A program made the position numbers and the translations under genes. A DNA stretch of 64,000 bases from Niabella sp. (GTDB lineage: Bacteria; Bacteroidota; Bacteroidia; Chitinophagales; Chitinophagaceae). Positions 1 to 8,277 of the stretch are shown here, one piece after another (the stretch's first letter is position 1; every line of letters starts with the position of its first letter). The stretch spans positions 434,001-498,000 of the forward strand of contig JAGIAT010000004.1 in the NCBI GenBank assembly GCA_017744715.1. The letters are read 5' to 3'. The notes beneath the pieces were generated by a model that worked only from the letters and a program-made list of their open reading frames with translations, did not search any database and was not told the origin of the DNA.

Positions 1-1
1 C

Positions 2-406
2 TTTGTATTCCAGTTCCATCATTTGCTGCCCGAATTTTCTGCGCTGGAGAATGTTTGCATTCCTGCCTGGCTGAGCGGAGGCCGTAAAAAAGAAGTGGCA
101 GAAAATGCAAAAGAGCTGCTGACCATACTGGGCGTAGACCACCGGCTGGAAAATAAGCCCAATGAACTCAGCGGTGGGGAGCAGCAGCGTGTAGCGGTAG
201 CACGTGCGCTCATCAACCGGCCCGGGATCATCTTTGCTGATGAACCTACCGGCAATCTGGACACCTCAAATGCACGGGAGCTGCACCGCCTGTTCTTTGA
301 TCTGCGGGAACGGTTTCAGCAAACCTTTTTGATTGTAACCCACAACGAAGAGCTTGCTCAGCTAAGCGACCGGGCCCTGCATATGAAAGATGGTCTGATT
401 GTATAA
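2..406 (+). CDS. LolD-like ABC transporter ATP-binding protein (5' end outside window)
   Basis: C-terminal part of an ABC ATPase; the frame is open from base 2 and begins inside the Q-loop ([18 protein letters not shown]). It then shows the signature [15 protein letters not shown], Walker [13 protein letters not shown] and the H-loop histidine in IVTHNEELA. The Q-loop, the TGNLD after Walker B and the short C-terminus are typical of the LolD/MacB-type family that powers lipoprotein release or other MacB-like transport from the inner membrane. The Walker A part and the start lie upstream of the window, so the partner permease cannot be seen. The assignment to the family is firm; the substrate is unknown. 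Confidence 0.9.
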   Translation, partial: FVFQFHHLLPEFSALENVCIPAWLSGGRKKEVAENAKELLTILGVDHRLENKPNELSGGEQQRVAVARALINRPGIIFADEPTGNLDTSNARELHRLFFDLRERFQQTFLIVTHNEELAQLSDRALHMKDGLIV

Positions 407-411
407 AAAAA

Positions 412-430
412 AACGGCTCCCTGAGCCGTT
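412..430 (-). terminator. Rho-independent terminator after the lipoprotein gene, possibly bidirectional
   Basis: An 8-bp stem AACGGCTC/GAGCCGTT with a 3-nt loop. On the minus strand it is followed by a run of eight or more T, so it mainly ends the lipoprotein gene at 452-853. It also sits just after the stop codon of the plus-strand ABC gene. Confidence 0.75.
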
Positions 431-451
431 CCGGAATTTCATTATGTACTG

Positions 452-853
452 TTATTGACGGTCCCTGTAAAACGCTACGACCATCTTTTTTGAAGTTGGA
501 TCCAGTAGTGTTAATGTTTTTGAGGACGACACAAAGTTCTCCTGTATTTCATATTCTACATTGTTCCAGGTCATCCTTTTAGTTCCGTTGTTAAACGCAA
601 ACTGATCTGTCCGGATCTGGTCTCCGCTTACGTTGTAGTAATGGATCAAATGGTCCTGCTTGGAGAATTCGGCCCGGCCGCCGGCCGGAACCAGGTCAGT
701 ACCCGCTGCGGTGATCACACTTTTCCAGTTACCGATCGCTACCAGGTTTTCAATAGTGTCTGTGCCGATTGCATCCCGTGTACGCGAGCAGGCGGCCAGG
801 AAGCACACCCCTATTACCATTGCACCCAGCATCATTTTCGAGATTGTTTTCAT
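452..853 (-). CDS. Small predicted lipoprotein, function unknown
   Basis: 133 residues. The N-terminus is a lipoprotein signal peptide with a hydrophobic stretch and lipobox LAAC (Cys22), so the mature protein should be lipid-anchored in the envelope. The rest is about 110 polar residues with alternating beta-type segments, of lipocalin-like appearance, but I recognise no family. It is convergent with the ABC gene at 2-406 and has its own terminator right after the stop. No operon partner: the next gene on this strand ends about 300 bp upstream. Confidence 0.7.
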   Translation of the reverse strand: MKTISKMMLGAMVIGVCFLAACSRTRDAIGTDTIENLVAIGNWKSVITAAGTDLVPAGGRAEFSKQDHLIHYYNVSGDQIRTDQFAFNNGTKRMTWNNVEYEIQENFVSSSKTLTLLDPTSKKMVVAFYRDRQ

Positions 854-1157
854 ATATCTTTTTTTACGGTTTAAAAAGCTGCCACCCTTTACAAACCAAG
901 ATTTATGCCAAGGAGCGGTTTCAAAAGTATCCTTAAAACCTGCGGCTTTGCGGCCACCGTTGCAGAACCGGTTGATAGTGAATCTTTATTCTATGGCCAA
1001 ACGAAGGCTTCGGCAAGCCGATAGCAGACAACGGATACCACGTTAGCAAAACGTTCCGCGGAAAAGCGTTCAGCATCAGTTCGCTGGACGCGGGCCATTT
1101 TTTTAAATTTATGTTAAAGGATTTTTGAAGGCTTGTTAATACCAGGTGGGCGAAGCA
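854..1157. other. Intergenic stretch without a recognisable gene
   Basis: About 300 bases between the lipoprotein start and the end of the adenosyltransferase gene. Reading frames here have no family resemblance and overlap the flanks. The promoter of the lipoprotein gene must lie here, but no clear TAnnTTTG box was found. Confidence 0.5.
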
Positions 1158-1718
1158 TCAGGAACTGCGCGGCCTCCAGGGAATATCGGCGATACCGGTA
1201 AGATGCCCGGTGTACCGTGCCAGCACAAACAGGTAGTCGCTCAGGCGGTTCAGATATTTAATGATCAGTGCATCTACAGGTTCCTCTTCCTGCAACCGTA
1301 CAGCGGAGCGTTCTGCTCTCCGGCAGATACACCGGGCAATATGCAGGTAAGAGATGGCCACGCTACCACCCGGTATAATAAACGATTTCATTTCCGGCAA
1401 CGCGGCCGTCATGGTATCAATATCCTTTTCAAGTACCTGTATATCTTCTTCATGCAGGTCGGGCAATATCATTTTGGTATCCTTCGCAGGATCCTGCGCC
1501 AGCAATGCTCCGATGGTAAAAAGGCGGTCCTGTATTTCCTGCAGGCGGCCGGTAATTACTGCATCCGTTTGAACATCCCGGCACAACCCGATCCATGAAT
1601 TGAGCTCATCCACGTTTCCATATGCTTCTATCCGCAAATGGGCCTTGGATACCTTGGTACCACCAATAAGGGCTGTTTTTCCCTGGTCTCCTGTCTTTGT
1701 GTAGATACGAAAAGTCAT
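1158..1718 (-). CDS. Cob(I)yrinic acid a,c-diamide adenosyltransferase, PduO type
   Basis: 186 residues, full length for the PduO/MMAB family of ATP:cob(I)alamin adenosyltransferases, which attach the 5'-deoxyadenosyl group of ATP to cob(I)alamin. The N-terminal ATP-binding segment is clear (IYTKTGDQGKTALIGG, residues 4-19), followed by the YGNVDELNSWIG helix and the C-terminal RCICRRAER and NRLSDYLFVLAR segments that line the active site in this family. It is monocistronic here, with a decayed repeat spacer (1719-1823) separating it from the ABC ATPase upstream. Cobalamin genes are not adjacent, in keeping with a salvage role. Confidence 0.9.
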   Translation of the reverse strand: MTFRIYTKTGDQGKTALIGGTKVSKAHLRIEAYGNVDELNSWIGLCRDVQTDAVITGRLQEIQDRLFTIGALLAQDPAKDTKMILPDLHEEDIQVLEKDIDTMTAALPEMKSFIIPGGSVAISYLHIARCICRRAERSAVRLQEEEPVDALIIKYLNRLSDYLFVLARYTGHLTGIADIPWRPRSS

Positions 1719-1729
1719 TGTATGGATTT

Positions 1730-1780
1730 GAGATTTGAGATTCGAGATTTCAGAATTGAGAAACGAGCGTTGAGAAGCGG
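1730..1780. repeat. Degenerate TTGAGATT intergenic repeat
   Basis: Short stretch of variants of TTTGAGATTTGAGATTCGAG. Similar decayed tracts occur at 34572-34600 and 52060-52100, also between genes. No coding potential. Confidence 0.5.
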
Positions 1781-1823
1781 GATATGGGCGTCCGGTCAGG
1801 AAGAACGTTGAATACCCGGAAAT

Positions 1824-2537
1824 TCAATTCAGGGTTCTGGATGCCGGATTCTTCACCGCCAGATCGCTCTCAATTACTCCGTCGCGAAGCCGTACGATCC
1901 GGTGGGCATGATTGGCAATATCTTCCTCATGAGTTACCAATACAACCGTATTTCCATCGTGATGGATCCGGTTAAAAATATCCATGATCTCATAGGAGGT
2001 TTTCGTGTCCAGGTTCCCGGTAGGCTCATCCGCCAGGATCAGCGAGGGATCATTTACCAATGCACGCGCAATGGCTACACGCTGGCATTGGCCGCCGCTC
2101 AGTTCATTGGGTTTGTGATGATACCGGTCTGTAAGATTTACCAGTTCCAGCACCTGCATGGCTTTTTCGTTCCGCTCGTTCTTCCGTATACCCGCATAAA
2201 TCAGTGGCAATGCCACATTTTCCAGCGCGGTAAGCCGGGGTAATAAATTGAATTGTTGAAATACAAAACCGATCTCTTTATTCCGCACTTCCGCCAGTGC
2301 ATTGTCCTCCATTTTGCTTACATCCTTTCCATTGAGCACATAGCTGCCCGAAGTGGGCGTATCGAGGCACCCCAGGATATTCATCAGCGTGCTTTTTCCA
2401 CTGCCGGACGGACCCATGAGCGCTACGTATTCATTTTTATTGATATTCAGCGATACCCCTTTCAGCACCTGCAATTCCTGCGGCCCCATAAAGTAGCTCT
2501 TACGCAGGTTACTGATATGGATAATGGAGTGATTCAC
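1824..2537 (-). CDS. LolD/MacB-type ABC transporter ATP-binding protein
   Basis: About 237 residues. Walker [11 protein letters not shown]-loop [16 protein letters not shown], signature [15 protein letters not shown], Walker [13 protein letters not shown] and H-loop VTHEED are all intact. The segment [15 protein letters not shown] before Walker A is typical of the Bacteroidota MacB-type ATPases. The frame is open to 2594, but I choose the GTG at 2537 because it lies one base past the gatC stop and homologs begin a few residues before [10 protein letters not shown]; the longer start would overlap gatC by 56 bases. The tight spacing suggests translational coupling to gatC. The permease partner is not in the window. 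Confidence 0.85.
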   Translation of the reverse strand: MNHSIIHISNLRKSYFMGPQELQVLKGVSLNINKNEYVALMGPSGSGKSTLMNILGCLDTPTSGSYVLNGKDVSKMEDNALAEVRNKEIGFVFQQFNLLPRLTALENVALPLIYAGIRKNERNEKAMQVLELVNLTDRYHHKPNELSGGQCQRVAIARALVNDPSLILADEPTGNLDTKTSYEIMDIFNRIHHDGNTVVLVTHEEDIANHAHRIVRLRDGVIESDLAVKNPASRTLN

Positions 2538-2538
2538 C

Positions 2539-2829
2539 TTATTTGCGGATAACTTTGGGCACCTTAAAAAAGACGCCGTCTGTTGCCGGAGCATTTAGCA
2601 GCGCTTCTTCCCGTGTAATGGATCCTTTTACCTGGTCGTTCCGCAGCACGTTGATCTCCTCGCTCATGTGCATCAGCGGTGCTACATCTTTCAGGTCCAA
2701 CTCGTTTAGCTTTTCCACAAACCCGATCATTTTCTCAAGATCATCCCGGAATTCGAGCTGCTCTTCCTTCGAAAAACTAAGTTTGGAAAGATGTGCCAGT
2801 TTATTAATTAAAGCCTCATTTACTTCCAT
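2539..2829 (-). CDS. gatC: Asp-tRNA(Asn)/Glu-tRNA(Gln) amidotransferase subunit C
   Basis: 96 residues, normal length for GatC. The family pattern is clear: [14 protein letters not shown] near the N-terminus, the central [17 protein letters not shown] and the C-terminal [33 protein letters not shown]. GatC holds the GatA and GatB subunits together in the amidotransferase that converts mischarged Glu-tRNA(Gln) or Asp-tRNA(Asn). It is first in a two-gene unit with the ABC ATPase; gatA and gatB are elsewhere. Confidence 0.95.
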   Translation of the reverse strand: MEVNEALINKLAHLSKLSFSKEEQLEFRDDLEKMIGFVEKLNELDLKDVAPLMHMSEEINVLRNDQVKGSITREEALLNAPATDGVFFKVPKVIRK

Positions 2830-2992
2830 TTGTCAAAGATAACGGGTAGAAATTTTAAATACCTGTTTTTTGTTTCAGGTTCAAAGTTCAAGGCCGATCC
2901 GTATAAATTCGGAGTTCCCGGGTTTTAAGCAGATGGAGTATCCGATGAAACGGCATTGAGCATTCAGCTTTCAGCATTCAGTTATCAGTTAT

Positions 2993-3163
2993 CAGCGGTC
3001 AGTTATCAGTTGATGACGTCCGGGATCAGGGTGCTGGCTTCTATCGCGGAATGTCAGAAATCAAACCTAATCCCGGAACAGGCGTTTAGCGTTTAGCATT
3101 CAGCGTTTAGCCCTCAGCATTCAGTTTTCAGCGGTCAGTTTTCAGTTGATGACGTCCGGGATC
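2993..3163. repeat. 35-bp direct repeat inside a decayed TCAGTTATCAG tract
   Basis: Two copies of a 35-base segment (2993-3027 and 3129-3163) that differ at one position and share CAGTTGATGACGTCCGGGAT. They lie in a tract (about 2950-3170) of short degenerate repeats of the types CAGTTATCAG and GCGTTTAGCATTCA. The stretch between gatC and anmK (2830-3227) holds no gene. Confidence 0.7.
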
Positions 3164-3227
3164 GGGATTTGTCCTTTCTCACCGAGTACAAGAAATCCAA
3201 CCCGCCACGGCTTTAACCTGAAACACT

Positions 3228-4310
3228 TCAGGCTCCCGCTCCCAGCCACATGGCTCCGCCTGCACTATCGCGACTGGCGCCGGTTACCGAGCTCAGCACA
3301 TTGGTTTCCTCCCTCCAGCGCAATACGGCAATCAATGCCATGATGAGGGCTTCTTTATACAACACCAGCCGTTCATCCGGAACTACTACGGTTATTTTAA
3401 GCAAGTCTTTTAAACGGCTGATCAAAAAACCATTCAATGCCCCGCCTCCGGTTACCAGGAGCTCCTGTGCTTCCCGGCCATAATGATCATCCGTTTCCAG
3501 CGCCCGGCATACCTGCTGTGCAATATGCTCCACGTATGTGCGCAGCTGATCCTCCACCCGGTCCCCGTAGCTTTTGATCAACGGGTAAACGGTATCCGTT
3601 CCAAAATCATTGGCCAGCGATTTGGGCGCCGGCATCCGGTAATAATCCAACGCATTCAACGCATCAAGCAACGCTTTATCAACTGTACCGGCAGCGGCCA
3701 GGGCGCCGTTTTCATCATAGGAATGTCCCAATTCCCCGGCCAGCAGGTTCAGTACCCGGTTGGCCGCACAAATATCAAAGGCCCGGTAGCGGGTATCTTT
3801 TATCGAAAGGTTGGCAATGCCTCCGATATTCAGCAAATAACGATACTGTCCCAGCAGTAACTGCTCTCCTATCGGCACAATTGGTGCGCCCTGCCCTCCA
3901 AGCGCAACATCCAGGGCGCGGAGATCCGATACCACCGTCAATCCTGTTTCCGCCGCAATGGCCGCTCCGTCTCCGATCTGCCCGGTCATCCGGCGTTCCG
4001 GCATATGAAACGTGGTATGCCCGTGAGAGCCGATCACCGCTACTTTATAATGCAGGTTATGCCGGTCGATAAATGCATTCACCCGGTCGCCGATGTAATG
4101 GCCATAGTCTGCATGCAGCAATTGATATTCCAGCGCATTTAATGAAACCGCATTTTCCAGTTTGGATTTCCACTCCGGAGTATAGGCCAAACAATCCGCC
4201 TGCTGGATTTCAAACTGCCACTTGCCACCGTTTTCATGAAATTCCACAAATGCAATATCCAGTCCATCCAGCGAACTGCCGCTCATAATTCCTATAGCCC
4301 TGTAGATCAT
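3228..4310 (-). CDS. anmK: Anhydro-N-acetylmuramic acid kinase
   Basis: 360 residues, full length for AnmK. The N-terminal phosphate loop GIMSGSSLDGLDIAFVEF (residues 7-24), the central IGSHGHTTFHMP, LNIGGIANLSI and GTDTVYP segments, and VTGGGALNGFL near the C-terminus are family signatures of the ASKHA sugar-kinase fold. The enzyme opens the 1,6-anhydro ring and phosphorylates anhMurNAc in cytoplasmic cell-wall recycling, giving MurNAc-6-P. It is monocistronic; neither neighbour belongs to the recycling pathway. Confidence 0.95.
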   Translation of the reverse strand: MIYRAIGIMSGSSLDGLDIAFVEFHENGGKWQFEIQQADCLAYTPEWKSKLENAVSLNALEYQLLHADYGHYIGDRVNAFIDRHNLHYKVAVIGSHGHTTFHMPERRMTGQIGDGAAIAAETGLTVVSDLRALDVALGGQGAPIVPIGEQLLLGQYRYLLNIGGIANLSIKDTRYRAFDICAANRVLNLLAGELGHSYDENGALAAAGTVDKALLDALNALDYYRMPAPKSLANDFGTDTVYPLIKSYGDRVEDQLRTYVEHIAQQVCRALETDDHYGREAQELLVTGGGALNGFLISRLKDLLKITVVVPDERLVLYKEALIMALIAVLRWREETNVLSSVTGASRDSAGGAMWLGAGA

Positions 4311-4550
4311 AATAAAATTTTAGATTCGTCAAAAATAGCATATTGCTGAATGCCAATTGCTAAATGTCAAAAGCTAAACGCCAAATACTAAAGAGCACCA
4401 AAAACAACACCCGGGCATTAAAAACCAACGCACAAAACCTTAAAACCATACATCCCCAGCTGATTGTTGAAGACTGAAAGCTGATAACTTTATTCTCAAA
4501 TATTATCTTATTTTTATTCTTCCGGAAGCAGCAATTATAAACAGTTCAAT

Positions 4551-5201
4551 ATGGTCATCAATTTAAGTGAGCAACACAGCCTGGTAAGCAATTGGGTAAG
4601 CGAACTCAGAGATACTGAAATACAACAGGATCGTATGCGGTTTCGCAGGAACCTGGAGCGCATCGGTGAGGTGATCGCTTATGAAATCAGCCGGGAACTG
4701 CCTTATAAGACGGTGGAAACCCAAACGCCGCTCGGCATCTCCAATTCCAGGATACTGGCAGAACAACCCGTGCTGGCTACCATCCTGCGGGCAGGGCTTC
4801 CACTGCACCAGGGATTGCTGAATTATTTTGACAAGGCCGACAATGCATTTGTATCGGCTTACCGGAAGCATCATAAAGACGGCAGTTTTACCATTAACGT
4901 CGAATACCTGAGCAGTCCGGAACTGGAAGACCGCATCGTCATTGTTTCCGATCCCATGCTGGCAACCGGCGCCTCCCTGGTAAAAACCGTTCAGTATCTT
5001 CGGGAAATTGGGCGTCCCAAATTGATTCATGTAGCGGCGGCAATTGCCTGCACGGAAGGCATTGAATATGTGCTGCGCGAAGAACCATCACTAAAGCTCT
5101 GGTGTGGTGATATCGATGATGAGATCACTGCAAAAGGCTATATCGTCCCCGGCCTGGGCGATGCCGGGGATCTTGCGTTTGGCGGCAAAGCACAGTACTA
5201 G
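4551..5201 (+). CDS. upp: Uracil phosphoribosyltransferase
   Basis: 216 residues. PRPP-binding motif IVIVSDPMLATGAS at about residues 130-143, the LRAGLPLHQG segment, and the C-terminal uracil-binding region IVPGLGDAGDLAFG are intact. It makes UMP from uracil and PRPP in pyrimidine salvage. The N-terminus (MVINLSEQHSLVSNWVSELR) matches the slightly divergent form found in Bacteroidota. Monocistronic. Confidence 0.95.
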   Translation: MVINLSEQHSLVSNWVSELRDTEIQQDRMRFRRNLERIGEVIAYEISRELPYKTVETQTPLGISNSRILAEQPVLATILRAGLPLHQGLLNYFDKADNAFVSAYRKHHKDGSFTINVEYLSSPELEDRIVIVSDPMLATGASLVKTVQYLREIGRPKLIHVAAAIACTEGIEYVLREEPSLKLWCGDIDDEITAKGYIVPGLGDAGDLAFGGKAQY

Positions 5202-5462
5202 CTGCGCAGCCAGCCGGTCGGCCGGCGCTATTAACGATCAAATAACGGGCATGTTAAACGGAGCCTTTTCAGGCTCAAAAAATAAGTGCGGCAAAACGGT
5301 TGGCTGGCATTTTGCCGCGGCACCATTGTGTTACCTGCTATTTTAATCATCAATCGCCAAATAATAAAAACTGCAGTAAAATGTTCAAAAAAATGAACAA
5401 CCGCTAATTTTTTACAACATTTCCCGTATATATTTCAAAAAAACTAATGCTTGTTAAAAAGA

Positions 5463-5470
5463 TATTTTTG
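5463..5470 (+). promoter_or_regulatory. Putative -7 box for gdhA
   Basis: TATTTTTG matches the Bacteroidota -7 consensus TAnnTTTG and lies 40 bases before the gdhA ATG. No convincing TTTG -33 box at the usual distance, so this is a weak call. The rest of the 308-base upp-gdhA spacer shows no gene. Confidence 0.4.
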
Positions 5471-5509
5471 TACTTTTCCGCACTAATCCATCTTAGTTAT
5501 TTTTAAAAT

Positions 5510-6850
5510 ATGAACGAATCAATCAGGCCTTTTATTGATAAAGTAAGTACAAGAAATGCGGGGGAACCGGAATTTTTACAGGCAGTTGCCGAAGTTGCAG
5601 AATCCATCATCCCTTATATTGAAACCCAGTCAAAGTATAAAAACAGCAAGATCCTGGAACGGATGGTAGAGCCGGAACGCGTGGTGATGTTCCGGGTGCC
5701 CTGGCTTGATGATAACGGCGAAGTACAGGTAAACCGCGGGTTCAGGGTTCAGATGAATAGCTCCATCGGCCCGTACAAAGGCGGTTTACGGTTTCACCCA
5801 ACCGTAACACTCAGCGTGTTGAAATTCCTGGCATTTGAACAGGTATTTAAGAACAGCCTTACCGGTCTGCCGATGGGTGGGGGAAAAGGCGGATCGGATT
5901 TTGATCCCAAAGGAAAATCGGACAACGAGATCATGAAATTCTGCCAGAGTTTTATGACCGAGCTGTACCGGCATGTGGGAGACGATATTGATATCCCGGC
6001 GGGTGATATTGGAGTAGGCAAACGCGAGATCGGCTACCTGTTTGGCCAGTACAAGCGCATCACCGGAACGTTTAACGGGGTGCTTACCGGCAAAGCATTT
6101 GAATGGGGCGGCAGCCTGATACGGCCGGAAGCCACCGGCTATGGCCTGGTCTATTTTGTAGACGAAATGCTGAAAGTAAAGGAAGATACCCTGTTGGGCA
6201 AAAAGGTACTGATCTCCGGATCGGGCAACGTGGCACAGTTTGCTGCAGAAAAATGTATCGAAAAAGGCGCCAAAGTATTAACCATGTCCGATTCTGAAGG
6301 GTTTATTTATGACCCTGTAGGCATCGACCAGGAGAAACTGGAATATATCAAGGACCTGAAAGACAACCGGCGCGGGCGTATCAAGGAATATGCACAACAC
6401 TACTCCTGCGAATTTTTCCCCGGTGAAAAACCCTGGCGCATTAAATGTGATATTGCGCTTCCCAATGCCACCCAAAACGAGCTGGATGGAGCAGATGCTG
6501 AAATGCTGATCCAAAACGGCTGTACCTGTGTAGCTGAAGGAGCCAATATGCCTTGTACACCGGAAGCGGTGGCAGCTTTCCATCAGGCAAAAGTATTGTA
6601 TGCCCCTGGTAAGGCCGCAAATGCAGGAGGCGTGGCGGTTTCCGGTCTTGAAATGTCGCAAAACTCCCAGCGCTATTCATGGGGACGAACCAAGGTAGAC
6701 AATAAACTGAAGGAAATCATGAGCGATATCCACCACATCTGTATGAAGCACGGGCATGAAAAGGATGGCCATATCAATTACGAAAAAGGCGCCAATATCG
6801 GCGGATTTGTGAAAGTGGCGGAAGCCATGCTTTCGCAGGGTATTGTGTAA
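5510..6850 (+). CDS. gdhA: NADP-type glutamate dehydrogenase
   Basis: 446 residues, the usual size of the hexameric small-subunit glutamate dehydrogenases. The catalytic lysine region GLPMGGGKGGSDFDPKGKSD (about residues 119-138), the PAGDIGVGKREIGYLFG loop, and the dinucleotide-binding SGSGNVAQFAAEK (about 236-248) are intact. It interconverts 2-oxoglutarate plus ammonium and glutamate; the family is mainly biosynthetic and NADPH-linked, although cofactor choice cannot be proved from sequence. A 29-base perfect hairpin follows the stop. Confidence 0.95.
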   Translation: MNESIRPFIDKVSTRNAGEPEFLQAVAEVAESIIPYIETQSKYKNSKILERMVEPERVVMFRVPWLDDNGEVQVNRGFRVQMNSSIGPYKGGLRFHPTVTLSVLKFLAFEQVFKNSLTGLPMGGGKGGSDFDPKGKSDNEIMKFCQSFMTELYRHVGDDIDIPAGDIGVGKREIGYLFGQYKRITGTFNGVLTGKAFEWGGSLIRPEATGYGLVYFVDEMLKVKEDTLLGKKVLISGSGNVAQFAAEKCIEKGAKVLTMSDSEGFIYDPVGIDQEKLEYIKDLKDNRRGRIKEYAQHYSCEFFPGEKPWRIKCDIALPNATQNELDGADAEMLIQNGCTCVAEGANMPCTPEAVAAFHQAKVLYAPGKAANAGGVAVSGLEMSQNSQRYSWGRTKVDNKLKEIMSDIHHICMKHGHEKDGHINYEKGANIGGFVKVAEAMLSQGIV

Positions 6851-6861
6851 AATAAATTTAT

Positions 6862-6910
6862 GTTATGCGAAACTTGAAGTTTCGCATAACAACTTGAAGT
6901 TTCGCATAAC
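6862..6910 (+). terminator. Perfect hairpin after gdhA with its 3' half duplicated
   Basis: 6862-6890 is a perfect inverted repeat (13-bp stem GTTATGCGAAACT/AGTTTCGCATAAC, loop TGA). The last 20 bases, AACTTGAAGTTTCGCATAAC, are repeated directly at 6891-6910, so the left arm can pair with either of two right arms. It lies 12 bases past the gdhA stop with no T-run, so it may stabilise the mRNA end rather than be an intrinsic terminator. Confidence 0.55.
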
Positions 6911-6940
6911 GGATTGCAATCATTATTGTAACATTGCTGT

Positions 6941-7639
6941 ATGACAGCCACGATCTACCTCATTCCTACCTACCTGCACGAAAGCAACCTGGAGGTATTG
7001 CCTGCTTACCTGCTGGAAGCCATTGAAAAATGTGCTGTACTTTTTGTAGAAAACGAGCGCACCGCCCGGCGCTATTTAAAACAGTTAAAAAAGGAGATCG
7101 TCATCGATCATTTTGAATGGTTTGGTATCCAGAAAGACGAGGCCAGCCTGCTTCAGCAATTCCGGCAAAAACTAAAAGAAGGCAAACCCATCGGCATCAT
7201 CAGTGAGGCCGGATGCCCGGGGGTAGCAGATCCGGGTCAGCTCCTGGTTGCGGCAGCACAGGAAGCCGGAGCACGGGTGGTTCCGCTGGTGGGGCCCAGT
7301 TCCATTTTGTTGTCGCTTATGGCCAGTGGATTAAACGGGCAGCAGTTCAGCTTTACCGGTTACCTGCCCATCGATAACGGTCAGCGGATCAAAGCCATTA
7401 AAGACCTGGAAAATGAATCACAACGCAAGAACAGCACCCAGATCTTTATAGAAACCCCCTACCGGAACAATCAATTACTGGAAACACTTTTAAAACAATG
7501 CCAGCCGCAAACAAAGCTGTGTATTGCAGTGGATATTACCGCCGGACAGGAATCCATTAAAACAAAAACCATTCAGCAGTGGCAGCGGGAAACCATTGAC
7601 CTGCATAAACGGCCTGCTATTTTTTTATTAAAAGGGTGA
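6941..7639 (+). CDS. SAM-dependent methyltransferase of the tetrapyrrole methylase (RsmI-like) family
   Basis: 232 residues. GIISEAGCPGVADPGQLLV (about residues 87-105) and VVPLVGPSSILLSLMASGLNGQQFSFTGYLP are the signature blocks of the RsmI branch, which 2'-O-methylates C1402 of 16S rRNA. Its N-terminus (IYLIPTYLHES) replaces the usual LYLVATPIGN block, and the protein is shorter than classical RsmI (about 280), so it is the second, shorter Bacteroidota paralog and its substrate is uncertain. The last 12 bases overlap the convergent gene that ends at 7628. Confidence 0.8.
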   Translation: MTATIYLIPTYLHESNLEVLPAYLLEAIEKCAVLFVENERTARRYLKQLKKEIVIDHFEWFGIQKDEASLLQQFRQKLKEGKPIGIISEAGCPGVADPGQLLVAAAQEAGARVVPLVGPSSILLSLMASGLNGQQFSFTGYLPIDNGQRIKAIKDLENESQRKNSTQIFIETPYRNNQLLETLLKQCQPQTKLCIAVDITAGQESIKTKTIQQWQRETIDLHKRPAIFLLKG

Positions 7640-8065
7640 CACACCGCCGTCCGTCATGGAAATGATGCTGTCTACAATATACACGGTGTTACCCCTCCAG
7701 GGCAATACGCCCCGGTATTCTTTATAATGCAGATCGAAGCGCTTGCCGCTGTGTATGGCCAGCGTGTCGTAAATGCGTTTATTCTCTATAGAAAAAACAA
7801 AATTATTCGATTGTGCGCCGCCGCCTAAAGCCCCTTTGATACCAGCCTGGATCAGCTCCCCTTCAAACGTTTTAAATACCTGTCCTTTACGCACCACGTT
7901 TTTCAGGATACCCGATTTTACACCATCACCAAATACATTATAATAATTCCAGTATATATATCCACCGGCCAAAATGATAAACACCAGTATGCCTGTAAAG
8001 AAATACCGGCGACAACCCGAACGTTTGTTTGCTTTCTTTTGGTTCTCAATTGGTAAGGTTTCCAT
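7628..8065 (-). CDS. Small single-span membrane protein, function unknown
   Basis: About 145 residues from the preferred ATG at 8065 (METLPIENQ). The frame opens at 8101, but the extra residues are unlike a protein start. A basic stretch (KANKRSGCRR) precedes one transmembrane segment (YFFTGILVFIILAGGYIYW); the rest, about 105 residues, would be extracytoplasmic (VFGDGVKSGILKNVVRKGQV and VLPWRGNTVYIVDSI). This resembles a short conserved Bacteroidota family that databases often label 6-phosphogluconate dehydrogenase; nothing here supports that activity. It is convergent with the RsmI-like gene and divergent from the arginine leader. Confidence 0.7.
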   Translation of the reverse strand: METLPIENQKKANKRSGCRRYFFTGILVFIILAGGYIYWNYYNVFGDGVKSGILKNVVRKGQVFKTFEGELIQAGIKGALGGGAQSNNFVFSIENKRIYDTLAIHSGKRFDLHYKEYRGVLPWRGNTVYIVDSIISMTDGGVSPF

Positions 8066-8096
8066 AAAAAAATGGTTTAAATAAAAAAATTTAATG

Positions 8097-8115
8097 TGCA
8101 ATATTCAATATTGCA
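8097..8115. promoter_or_regulatory. Perfect 19-bp palindrome upstream of the arginine leader
   Basis: TGCAATATTCAATATTGCA is perfectly self-complementary about a central C. It lies directly upstream of the putative -7 box at 8117-8124 and between two divergent transcription units, which fits an operator. Which regulator binds is unknown. Confidence 0.5.
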
Positions 8116-8116
8116 T

Positions 8117-8124
8117 TATTTTTG
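8117..8124 (+). promoter_or_regulatory. Putative -7 box of the arginine operon
   Basis: TATTTTTG fits TAnnTTTG. The predicted start (about 8131) would fall inside a second near-palindrome, 8122-8140 (TTGTACTTC / AAAGTACAA around a central G). No clear -33 TTTG. Confidence 0.45.
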
Positions 8125-8151
8125 TACTTCGAAAGTACAATTTGTTTTTAA

Positions 8152-8277
8152 ATGAATAACTTTTTAAAACATACAAAACACGTTGCATTTCATGCAAATA
8201 TCACCACGGGGATCTACGCCGTGGGATTTGATGTTGCCGTATGTTTTCCACGACCGATGCGCTGTCCTGATTGCTGA
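8152..8277 (+). CDS. Possible 41-codon leader peptide of the arginine operon
   Basis: ATG at 8152 opens 41 codons ending in TGA at 8275. It begins MNNFLKHTKH and ends CFPRPMRCPDC, with two arginine codons (CGA at 8251, CGC at 8260) just before the first of several alternative hairpins; the stop codon lies in the hairpin loop. The ORF starts about 20 bases after the predicted transcription start. That arrangement is what an attenuation leader would look like, but only two Arg codons are present, the peptide resembles nothing I know, and it could be chance. Confidence 0.35.
   Translation: MNNFLKHTKHVAFHANITTGIYAVGFDVAVCFPRPMRCPDC
8183..8197. promoter_or_regulatory. Short palindrome within the leader
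   Basis: TTGCAT TTC ATGCAA, a 6-bp inverted repeat with a 3-base centre inside the leader ORF. It could be an operator or an RNA hairpin. Note that TTGCAT is also part of the palindrome at 8097-8115 (TATTGCAT). Confidence 0.35.

Noticed and set aside
2538..2594. Longer N-terminus of the LolD-like ATPase
   Set aside because: It would read through the end of gatC in another frame; the GTG at 2537 fits homologs and coupling better.
5261..5277. GAGCC/GGCTC hairpin as the upp terminator
   Set aside because: The stem is only 5 bp and is followed on the plus strand by A rather than T, so it cannot be called an intrinsic terminator.
7628..8065. 6-phosphogluconate dehydrogenase
   Set aside because: Similar small Bacteroidota proteins carry that label in databases, but the chain is about 145 residues with one membrane span and has no NADP fold or substrate motif.
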